From NCBI GenBank assembly GCA_045591315.1, contig JAZNSN010000045.1, forward strand, positions 1 through 64,000: a stretch of DNA of 64,000 nt, written 5' to 3'. The notes under the pieces were generated by a model. It saw nothing but the letters and a program-made list of their open reading frames with translations. It did not search any database and was not told where the DNA came from. Position numbers and translations under genes: made by a program. This document shows positions 24,784 through 32,551 of the stretch, piece after piece. Source of the stretch: HGM04593 sp045591315 (GTDB lineage: Bacteria > Bacteroidota > Bacteroidia > Bacteroidales > Bacteroidaceae). The first letter of the stretch is position 1, and the number at the start of each line of letters is the position of its first letter.

Positions 24784-27700
24784 TTACCACTTGATGAACT
24801 TGTGTGTACGTACACCGCTGTTGCTCTTTATCACGAGCAGATATGAGCCCTTAGGCTGCCCTGCAAGTGACACCGACGCCGAGCCGTCCGATGCGACAGC
24901 CTTGCCGACAGCAACACCGCCGAGGTTGAATACAGATACATCGGCACCCTCAGCCGCACCTGAGCACACAACAGCCTTGGTCTCCACGTTATACTCTACC
25001 TTGCAAGCATCAGCACCGACTTTACCAATGCTGGTTTCCAGACCGTTTATAGTGCTTATGCGCAATTTATGAGATACAGGAGAATAAGGACAGTAGTACT
25101 TAGACTCTGTGCCCGGTCCACAACTTCCGTTACCGATACCGCGCTGCATGTAGTCGAATGTCGCATACACTACATCATCCTTCTTCAGATCCCATGGGTG
25201 AAGTTCCGGTACTAGATACTGTGTCTGGTCATAATGTGACAAAGAGAATGATACCTCGCCCTCTGTCTCAATCTTTATTGTATTGCCGTTCTCCGGATTC
25301 CATATTGAAAGGTCTCGCATAGACATACGGTTTCCGTGTGACTGCGGGTGTGCATACATCTCGAACATATCATCGACAGTCGTTGTATAACGGCCGAAGA
25401 ACGAACCGGTCTGACGGTCGATATAGTTCTCCCATGGGCCCTTTGCATAATACTCGACATTCTCATAACCTGCAGGGAAGATCATATCAAGACCTACACG
25501 GCGCAAAGCATTTGTCTTGGGGCTGTAATCGACCTTCATATCTACGACACCGCTTGCATATACTGTATATGTAATGACATACGGGCACTTGCTATGCTGG
25601 GCATTCACCGTAACGCTACAGGTTTTTCCGTCACCTGACAGTGCGCTGCTTACGGTTGCAGAATTTATCGATGCGCTATTGTCACCGAAGACATGCTCGC
25701 CATAAGGGCTCTCGTTCTCAATCCAGCGGATGTTGCTGTATATTGGGAAGTTACCCGGTTCAACCACCTGAACGCCATTGGCAATCCACTCTGTAACAAA
25801 GCCCTGTGCATTGAGTTTGAAGCTGATGTTGCCGTTGGTTACAGAAACTCCGTTGCTCTTGTTGACCGTGAGTGTCTCACTGCCTTGCGGAGCAGCGGCC
25901 AAAGATGTACGCTCCTGAATGACAAACTGCTCTGTTGCCATAGGATAACCGGCCTCGCACCATATTTCGGCATCGTTCTTGAGAAGCTCCACATTAATTG
26001 CATATTCCTTGCCGTTTTCTTGTTCTGTTTCAAAATTCAACGGAACCGATGATGTAGCACCTGGAGCTACAGATGGCATTTCAGCAGTATTCTCCTCTAC
26101 AACACTGCCGTCGCAAAGGAGTGTATAACGTAGAGTGAATCTATTAAGGTCGATGAAGTTGTACTTGTTCTTCACTGAAAGGTTGCCATTGCTGTAGGTA
26201 AACTTGACATTCTGATAAACCTTTTTTACCTCTGTAAGTTTTGCTGTCCATGCACGGTCGGCTGTAATTATACCGTTGTTACAGAAATTTCCCTGGTGAG
26301 GACCAGGATAGTCGTAGCCACTGGTATAGTGCGGGAAGCCGTTCTTCTCAAGCTCACCCCTCTTTATTGCCTGCGGGTCGTAGATTGACTGATCGACCCA
26401 GTCCCAGATACATCCGCCTATACCGTACTTGCTTCCCTCGATTATATCCCAATAATCCTGCAGGTTACCTACTGCATTACCCATGGCATGCGCATACTCG
26501 CAAAGGAAGAAAGGCTCGCCGCCGATACTGTTGGCACAATGGCTCTGGGTGTAGGAGAGGTTCGGGTACATCTTTGAGTCCATATCGGTATTGTTGGCTG
26601 TATTCTCGTTTGAATAGCCCTCATAATGGATTGGACGCGAATCCAGCGCACGTGTAGCCGAATATGTCGCATCGAAATTTACGCCAGTACCCGACTCGTT
26701 GCCAAGCGACCAGAAGACCACTGACGGGTGGTTACGGTCGCGATATACCATGCGTACTGTACGGTCAACATACTGAGCCATCCATGTAGGGTCGTTAGAT
26801 ATACTGTTGCTCTTCTTGTCGGTCCAGCTCTTGTGACACTCCACATCAGCCTCGTCCATAACATAAAGGCCATAGTAATCGAACATCGCATACATCTTGG
26901 CTTGACGCGGATAATGGCTTGTACGTACAGTGTTTATATTGGCCTGTTTCATTAACTCTACATCCTTGAGCATTGTAGGCACATCGATTGAACGGCCATA
27001 GAGAGGATGGGTATCCTGGTTGTTGACACCTTTGAAATATACGCGCTGGCCGTTGATGAGCACGACACCGTTCTTGATTTCAATGTGACGGAAACCGAAC
27101 TTTGTTGAGAACACCATCTCCTCATTGCCGGCAGCATCTTTCTGGCGCACGAGTACAGTATAAAGATTCGGGGTCTCGGCTGTCCAGGGCTGCAAATCGC
27201 TGAGACCTTCGAACTGGATATTGCTGTTTGCGACTGTCACGCCTTCGGCAAACTCCACGCTTACACTCTTTGCCGCAACAACACTTCCGTCGGGTGCTAT
27301 AAGCTCGGTCTCAATAGACTTGCTTGCAGCAACACCCGTACGGTTGTCAACCTCAAGGGCAACATTCATGCTGCCGCCATTGTATGCGCTGTTGAGGGTG
27401 CTTGTAATGTAATGGTCACGAACGAATGTCTTAGGTGTGGCATAGAGATATACATCGCGATGCAAGCCGCTCATGTGGAACATATCCTGACCTTCGAGAT
27501 ATGAAGCATCGCTCCAACGGAATACCTGTACGCATATATTGTTCTCACCGGTGCGCACGTGAGAACTGATATCGAATTCATGGTCATTGTTGCCACCCTG
27601 AGTATAGCCCACATAGTTGCCGTTCACCCAAACGAATGCAGCACTGTATAGACCGTCGAAATGCAGGAAGACATTCTTCGCATCCCAGCCCTTAGGCAAA

Positions 27701-29052
27701 GTGAATGTGCGGCGATAAGAACCGACAGGATTGTCGCCTACACCCTCTACCTTATTGGCTATGTAAGGAGGATTGTTGAGGAATGCATACTCCACGTTCA
27801 CATAGAGCGGAAGGTCATAACCTTTCATCTCCCAACAAGAAGGAACATCTATCTCGTCCCAAGATGAGACATCGGCATCATTGCCCCAGAATGCATCCTC
27901 ACCATGACGTACAGAAGGTTCGGGAACAAGATTGAATTTCCATGTACCGTTGAGCGAGAGGTAATCGGCCTTCTCTGGGGTAAGCCATGGAAGTTCGTAG
28001 TTCACATCCTCCTTCATGGATGCTGTAGATGTATATGGAATAAAGGTTGCATGGGCTGTCTCCTTGTTCTCCTCGAACATCTGCTGGTCCTCCCAATAAT
28101 TGCCTTTCGGGCCGGCAACCATGGTAAAGAAGAACCTGCTGTTGTCACCGTCCTTGCTAGTAGTGGCAATGAGCCCGCTACCGCTGACTTTTACGTAATA
28201 TTTCGTATTTTTATATGTTGCTGTAAGGTAGAAGCAGCCATCACCTGCATCCTCCAGAATCAGATTCTGATTTTCGTTATTGACATCCGTAGTATAAATA
28301 AGCGGTGTCCTGTCGCCATTGATGAAGAGATCTATTGACTGATTGCAACTGTTCGAAGTCAACACCAGGCCGTACTTTCCATTAGAGACTCTCCAAGCCT
28401 GTGTTGCATCATCTGCAACATAGGATTTCATCTCTATAAGAGCCGCAAGTTCACCACTTGCCGGAGCTGTAATCACATTCTTCGTTGCGACATTGCTTAT
28501 TACATAGCTCTTTCCAGCATATACCTTAGCCAAAGTAAACTGCTTGCCTGTATTGTGGAAAACGTAGAGTATATCCTCAGGAGCATACTCGGTCAACATC
28601 ATCGGATATCCGTCACTTGACAACGCAAGGTACTGGTAGGGATTCGATGCATTTGCCATACGGTTATAACCGTCACCCGGAGCCACAATCTTGAAATGCT
28701 GGTTCGGGTTCGAAGGCTCATAGTTCCACTGAACAGGGTGACCGACACCGGGAGCCATATCAAGAGCCTTGCCTGATGTTGGATTCACAAAGGAGAAAAC
28801 GCCATCGGTACCTGTCGGATACATTGCCCATTCTTGACCTGCACTTGAAGCATTGCCCGATGCAAAGATAATCCTTGCATCGTTGTTAACATTATCGCCA
28901 TTAGAGAGAAACTTGCCATTTGCAAAGTTCTCTATACGATAGACCGTAACATTTTCCACGCTTGGCTTCAGTTCCTCGGCACTGACGGTTGTTGCCGACA
29001 CACATGCGAGCAACGCAAGTGCAACAGCAAAAAGTTTTGGGATTCTTTTCAT
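24784..29052 (-). CDS. Secreted GH2 beta-galactosidase with N-terminal beta-trefoil-like region
   Basis: A 1422-residue exoenzyme. A signal peptide (residues 1-25) precedes about 310 residues with ricin-like QxW-type pattern (GKALDMAPG, NQHFKIVAPGDGYNRM), probably a carbohydrate-binding beta-trefoil. The GH2 catalytic module follows (LSLNGTWKFNLVPEPS onward) with the acid/base in FWSLGNESG and the nucleophile in FFLCEYAHAMGN, then a LacZ small-chain domain (WENYIDRQTGSFFGRY). The last 60 residues (VFNLGGVAVGKA then GSYLLVIKSNSGVRTHKFIKW-like end) form a type IX sorting domain. Ordinary LacZ is about 1000 residues; the extra parts explain the size. Likely acts on the cell surface releasing galactose from glycans. 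Confidence 0.93.
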   Translation of the reverse strand: MKRIPKLFAVALALLACVSATTVSAEELKPSVENVTVYRIENFANGKFLSNGDNVNNDARIIFASGNASSAGQEWAMYPTGTDGVFSFVNPTSGKALDMAPGVGHPVQWNYEPSNPNQHFKIVAPGDGYNRMANASNPYQYLALSSDGYPMMLTEYAPEDILYVFHNTGKQFTLAKVYAGKSYVISNVATKNVITAPASGELAALIEMKSYVADDATQAWRVSNGKYGLVLTSNSCNQSIDLFINGDRTPLIYTTDVNNENQNLILEDAGDGCFYLTATYKNTKYYVKVSGSGLIATTSKDGDNSRFFFTMVAGPKGNYWEDQQMFEENKETAHATFIPYTSTASMKEDVNYELPWLTPEKADYLSLNGTWKFNLVPEPSVRHGEDAFWGNDADVSSWDEIDVPSCWEMKGYDLPLYVNVEYAFLNNPPYIANKVEGVGDNPVGSYRRTFTLPKGWDAKNVFLHFDGLYSAAFVWVNGNYVGYTQGGNNDHEFDISSHVRTGENNICVQVFRWSDASYLEGQDMFHMSGLHRDVYLYATPKTFVRDHYITSTLNSAYNGGSMNVALEVDNRTGVAASKSIETELIAPDGSVVAAKSVSVEFAEGVTVANSNIQFEGLSDLQPWTAETPNLYTVLVRQKDAAGNEEMVFSTKFGFRHIEIKNGVVLINGQRVYFKGVNNQDTHPLYGRSIDVPTMLKDVELMKQANINTVRTSHYPRQAKMYAMFDYYGLYVMDEADVECHKSWTDKKSNSISNDPTWMAQYVDRTVRMVYRDRNHPSVVFWSLGNESGTGVNFDATYSATRALDSRPIHYEGYSNENTANNTDMDSKMYPNLSYTQSHCANSIGGEPFFLCEYAHAMGNAVGNLQDYWDIIEGSKYGIGGCIWDWVDQSIYDPQAIKRGELEKNGFPHYTSGYDYPGPHQGNFCNNGIITADRAWTAKLTEVKKVYQNVKFTYSNGNLSVKNKYNFIDLNRFTLRYTLLCDGSVVEENTAEMPSVAPGATSSVPLNFETEQENGKEYAINVELLKNDAEIWCEAGYPMATEQFVIQERTSLAAAPQGSETLTVNKSNGVSVTNGNISFKLNAQGFVTEWIANGVQVVEPGNFPIYSNIRWIENESPYGEHVFGDNSASINSATVSSALSGDGKTCSVTVNAQHSKCPYVITYTVYASGVVDMKVDYSPKTNALRRVGLDMIFPAGYENVEYYAKGPWENYIDRQTGSFFGRYTTTVDDMFEMYAHPQSHGNRMSMRDLSIWNPENGNTIKIETEGEVSFSLSHYDQTQYLVPELHPWDLKKDDVVYATFDYMQRGIGNGSCGPGTESKYYCPYSPVSHKLRISTINGLETSIGKVGADACKVEYNVETKAVVCSGAAEGADVSVFNLGGVAVGKAVASDGSASVSLAGQPKGSYLLVIKSNSGVRTHKFIKW

Positions 29053-29165
29053 ACAAAGTTATGTTTAAGTTAATTCTTTTCTGAATATTCTGTAAATATA
29101 ATAATTTGTTTTATTTAAATACTATTAATAGTGAAATATATTGAAGAATGAAAGGAGGTGCAATT

Positions 29166-29459
29166 CTATTTTTCCCTTTTGGGATTCTTCGGGAACCATC
29201 CTTTTTCTACACGTTTCTTCTGAGCGAACACCTCACCGATGCTCCAGAATGAAGAGAATGCCACAACACCCAAAATTATCGACAGCACAAGGCTTGAAAC
29301 CAGCAACGATGCCGCTGATGCGGCAATGCCAAGCAACAGGAAGAGCCACCAGCTCTTCACTCCAAGATAATACTCGGCCTTGATGACCAACGGATGAAAA
29401 AGGCCTATGACAAGAAAAGTCACTAGACCAATGACAATTCCAAAGTAATTCAGTTCCAT
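29166..29459 (-). CDS. DUF4491 family membrane protein
   Basis: A 97-residue membrane protein with three hydrophobic helices (YFGIVIGLVTFLVIGLFHPL, then WWLFLLLGIAASAASLLV and LSIILGVVAFSSFW) and a basic C-terminal tail ending GWFPKNPKREK. The order and the GLFHP and WSIGE motifs match DUF4491, a small Bacteroidetes/Firmicutes family without known function. It is a separate minus-strand gene between the beta-galactosidase and the divergent fucosidase. Confidence 0.88.
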   Translation of the reverse strand: MELNYFGIVIGLVTFLVIGLFHPLVIKAEYYLGVKSWWLFLLLGIAASAASLLVSSLVLSIILGVVAFSSFWSIGEVFAQKKRVEKGWFPKNPKREK

Positions 29460-29519
29460 AAACTTTTATTATATAAATCCATACAAAATTAATATCACAC
29501 TATCTAAACGCAAAAAATA

Positions 29520-29551
29520 TTTGTTGTTTTCGCTCCCTTCCTTTATTTTTG
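29520..29551 (+). promoter_or_regulatory. Promoter of GH29 fucosidase
   Basis: TTTG (29520-29523), 20-base spacer, TATTTTTG (29544-29551). It shows that the translation start is the ATG at 29581 and not an upstream TTG. Confidence 0.82.
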
Positions 29552-29580
29552 TGTCAACGATAATAAAAAACACTACATAT

Positions 29581-30906
29581 ATGAAATTTACAGGAAACAC
29601 ACTCAACACACTGCTCGCGGCATCGCTGATGCTCATTTCAACTGTTGTATCTGCACAAGAGGTCAAATACACGCCGACATCGGAAAACCTGCAGTCGCGA
29701 CAGGAATTCGCCGACAGCAAGTTCGGAATTTTCATCCATTGGGGCATATACAGCATGTTCGCACAAGGCGAATGGTATCTGCAGAATTTTCCGATAGACA
29801 AAGCTGAGTATGCCAAGGCCGCCGATGCTTTCTACCCCCACCGTTTCGATGCCAAGGCATGGGTTGCAGCCATAAAGGATTCAGGAGCGAAGTATATATG
29901 CTTCACCAGCCGTCACCACGACAGTTTTTCTATGTGGGACACCGAACAGAGCGACTACAACATTGTAGATGCCACTCCGTTCGGGCGTGACGTGATAAAG
30001 GAACTTGCCGACGAGTGCCACAAGCAGGGAATAAGGCTGCACTTCTACTATTCGCACCTGGATTGGGCATGTGACGAGTACCCCCTCGGACGTACCGGGC
30101 AGAAGGTCATCGGGCGCAACAGAGACAACGAAAACTGGCCGGCATACTACGATTTCATGAACAAACAGTTGACTGAGCTTCTTACCAAGTACGGTAAGAT
30201 AGGAGCTATCTGGTTCGACGGCAAGTGGGACCGCGACCAGGACACGATACCTTTCAACTGGCAGCTTGACGAACAGTATGCGATGATACACCGCCTGCAG
30301 CCGGCATGTCTCATCGGAAACAACCACCACGAGGCACCGTTCCCCGGCGAGGACATACAGATATTCGAACGCGACCTGCCAGGAGAGAATAAGGCCGGAC
30401 TGAGCGGACAGGAGGTAAGCCGATTGCCGCTTGAGACCTGCCAGACCATGAACGGAATGTGGGGCTACAAGCTTGTTGACCAGAACTACAAGAGTACAGA
30501 AACATTGCTGAGGCTGCTTATCAGCACTTCGGGAAAAGGTGCGAACCTCTTGCTGAATGTAGGTCCTCAACCCAACGGCGAGATTCCTGCCGCAGCTCTT
30601 GAGCGCATGAAAGAGATGGGCGAATGGCTCCGTGCCAACGGCGAGACCATATATGGAACGACAGCCGGTGACATACCTGCTCAGGAGTGGGGTGTTACTA
30701 CACGCAAGGGCGACCGTTTGTTCGTTCACATATTCAACCTCGACAAACAGGAGTTGCTCCTGCCATTGGGGTGCAAGGTAAAGAAGGCATTTACATTTGC
30801 CGACAAAAAAGCCATAAAAACAAAAAAGACGAAGGAGGGCGTAGTGCTGATGCTGAACGAGGTACCGAGCGGCACCGACTACATAGTAGAGCTTATTACT
30901 AAGTAA
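29581..30906 (+). CDS. GH29 alpha-L-fucosidase, secreted
   Basis: A 441-residue exported glycosidase. Signal peptide through about residue 24 (STVVSAQ), then the GH29 TIM barrel: KFGIFIHWGIYSMFAQGEWY, YICFTSRHHDSFSMWDT and the nucleophile in IWFDGKWDR (Asp213). A small C-terminal beta domain follows (GTTAGDIPAQEWGVT to the end). It removes alpha-linked fucose from mucin, milk or plant xyloglucan glycans. It sits next to cutC and xpt, but those gaps are small and functionally unrelated. Length and motifs are complete. Confidence 0.94.
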   Translation: MKFTGNTLNTLLAASLMLISTVVSAQEVKYTPTSENLQSRQEFADSKFGIFIHWGIYSMFAQGEWYLQNFPIDKAEYAKAADAFYPHRFDAKAWVAAIKDSGAKYICFTSRHHDSFSMWDTEQSDYNIVDATPFGRDVIKELADECHKQGIRLHFYYSHLDWACDEYPLGRTGQKVIGRNRDNENWPAYYDFMNKQLTELLTKYGKIGAIWFDGKWDRDQDTIPFNWQLDEQYAMIHRLQPACLIGNNHHEAPFPGEDIQIFERDLPGENKAGLSGQEVSRLPLETCQTMNGMWGYKLVDQNYKSTETLLRLLISTSGKGANLLLNVGPQPNGEIPAAALERMKEMGEWLRANGETIYGTTAGDIPAQEWGVTTRKGDRLFVHIFNLDKQELLLPLGCKVKKAFTFADKKAIKTKKTKEGVVLMLNEVPSGTDYIVELITK

Positions 30907-30957
30907 TAATGAACTAACCCCTTACAGTTTTCACATTTCAGCTTTCAGTTTAATATT

Positions 30958-31692
30958 ATGGCAATACTTGAAATATGTGCCGGGAGCGTTGAGAGCGCAA
31001 TCGCAGCACGAGACGGAGGTGCCGCACGGATAGAGCTGTGCGCTGCACTTGAGATAGGCGGAACGACACCGTCGGCGGGCCTTATAGCAGAGGCGCGCAA
31101 GATAGAGGGGATTGTGCTCAATGTGATTATACGCCCTCGTGGAGGAGACTTCCTGTACAATGAGCACGAAGCCGCGTGTATGGAACAGGACATACGCACA
31201 TGCAGGCAGCTGGGTGCTGACGGTGTAGTGATAGGGGCATTGACTGCTGAAGGAGATATCGACACCGCACTCTGCAAGAGGCTTATTGATGCAGCCGACG
31301 GCATGAGCATTACATTCCACCGCGCATTCGACATGTGCCGTGACCCGAAGAGAGCCCTTGAAGAACTTATAGCAATAGGTTGCGACAGGGTCTTGACATC
31401 GGGACAGGCTGCAACAGCCGAAGCCGGGTTACCATTGCTTAAGGAGCTTGTGCAGCAAGCTGCCGGCCGCATATCGATAATGCCCGGATGCGGCGTAAAC
31501 AGCGGTAATGCAGCACGGATTCTGCAAGCGACAGGAGCTGTTGAGATACACGCATCGGCACGCAAGAGTGTAGGCAGTGGCATGCTGTTCCGCCATAGCG
31601 GAGTGAGCATGGGAACACCAGGTAGTGATGAATACGCACGCAAGGAGACCGATACAAATGAGGTAAAACTTATAGTAAGAAGCATATCATGA
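30958..31692 (+). CDS. cutC: Copper homeostasis protein CutC
   Basis: A 244-residue cytosolic TIM-barrel protein with the CutC hallmarks: LEICAGSVESAIAARDGGA at the N-terminus, RIELCAALEIGGTTPS, IRPRGGDFLYN, ITFHRAFDMCRDP, LTSGQAATAEAG and IMPGCGVNSGNA. Early work linked it to copper tolerance; its biochemical role is still debated. The final bases overlap the start of xpt (ATGA), so translation is coupled. Confidence 0.95.
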   Translation: MAILEICAGSVESAIAARDGGAARIELCAALEIGGTTPSAGLIAEARKIEGIVLNVIIRPRGGDFLYNEHEAACMEQDIRTCRQLGADGVVIGALTAEGDIDTALCKRLIDAADGMSITFHRAFDMCRDPKRALEELIAIGCDRVLTSGQAATAEAGLPLLKELVQQAAGRISIMPGCGVNSGNAARILQATGAVEIHASARKSVGSGMLFRHSGVSMGTPGSDEYARKETDTNEVKLIVRSIS

Positions 31693-32285
31693 GAGAACTG
31701 AAAGAACGTATCCTTAAGGACGGATGCTGCCTTGAAGGCGGAATACTGAAAGTTGACAGTTTCATAAACCATCAGATGGATGCCGGGCTCATGATGAGAA
31801 TGGCCGAAGAGTTTGTGAGACGTTTCAAAGGAACGGAAATCGACAAGGTCGTCACCGTTGAGGCAAGCGGCATTGCTCCGGCCGTAATGGTCGCATATCT
31901 GCTCGACGTTCCGGCAGTATTCGCAAAGAAGAAAGTTCCCAGCACAATGAGCGGCATTCTCAAGAGCGAGGTATTCTCGTTCACTAAAAGCCGTTCCTAC
32001 AATATATGCATTAGCGACAAATACTTAACAAAAGGCGAGAAGTGCCTCTTTATTGACGACTTTCTCGCAAACGGAAATGCGGCGGCTGGAATACTCGACC
32101 TTGCATCGCAGGCCGGAGCAGAAATAACCGGAATGGGATTCCTGATAGAGAAATCGTTCCAACGCGGTGGCGAGATGCTGCGCAGCAAGGGAATACATGT
32201 AGAATCCCTTGCCATAATCGAAAGCCTCGACAACTGCGAGATAAGGTTTAATGAGCTAAATGAAAAAAACAATAAAGAGGATTAA
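31689..32285 (+). CDS. xpt: Xanthine phosphoribosyltransferase
   Basis: A 198-residue purine-salvage enzyme converting xanthine and PRPP to XMP. The xpt-type sequence is clear: LKDGCCLEGGILKVDSFINH, the EASGIAPA motif, VFAKKKVPSTM, and the PRPP-binding loop CLFIDDFLANGNAA. Length agrees with Bacillus Xpt. Overlaps cutC by 4 bases; no purine riboswitch is visible because it has no leader of its own. Followed by a strong hairpin. Confidence 0.95.
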   Translation: MRELKERILKDGCCLEGGILKVDSFINHQMDAGLMMRMAEEFVRRFKGTEIDKVVTVEASGIAPAVMVAYLLDVPAVFAKKKVPSTMSGILKSEVFSFTKSRSYNICISDKYLTKGEKCLFIDDFLANGNAAAGILDLASQAGAEITGMGFLIEKSFQRGGEMLRSKGIHVESLAIIESLDNCEIRFNELNEKNNKED

Positions 32286-32309
32286 AGGAATGACACCCCT
32301 TAATATAAC

Positions 32310-32337
32310 CCGCCGTTCCCTGGCCAGGGAACGGCGG
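32310..32337 (+). terminator. Terminator of the cutC-xpt transcript
   Basis: A continuous 28-base perfect palindrome (CCGCCGTTCCCTGG and its inverse), followed by ATTATAAT. Confidence 0.75.
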
Positions 32338-32345
32338 ATTATAAT

Positions 32346-32535
32346 ACGACCAAGCCGTGCTGCATGCGACCTTTTGCTGTTGGTGCAGTCGAGCTAATCA
32401 AGCAACTTGCACTATTCGAAGGAAATACCTTGACTGCACCAAATTATCGCAACCCGCACGGCACGACAAAGCCGTGCTGCGTGCGACCTCTTGCTGTTGG
32501 TGCAGTCGAGCTAATCAAGCAACTTGCACTATTCG
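32346..32535. repeat. Duplicated 73-base intergenic segment
   Basis: Copies at 32346-32418 and 32463-32535 (117-base period) share about 95 percent of bases, including TGCTGTTGGTGCAGTCGAGC. The spacer contains GACTGCACCAA (32432-32442), the inverse of TTGGTGCAGTC (32380-32390), so the first copy can fold into an 11-bp stem. The second copy runs into the end of the transglutaminase gene. Confidence 0.88.
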
Positions 32536-32551
32536 GCAAGTTGCTTGATTA
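32512..32551 (-). terminator. 16-bp hairpin overlapping the transglutaminase 3' end
   Basis: TAATCAAGCAACTTGC (32512-32527) and its exact inverse (32536-32551), loop ACTATTCG. The right arm encodes the last residues (IKQLAE) of the minus-strand gene; only the left arm is part of the duplicated segment. Confidence 0.6.

Noticed and set aside
29521..29580. TTG start for the fucosidase
   Set aside because: It is part of the TTTG promoter box; ATG 29581 begins the signal peptide.
32346..32535. CRISPR or insertion sequence
   Set aside because: Only two copies, a 44-base spacer, no transposase and no terminal target duplication.
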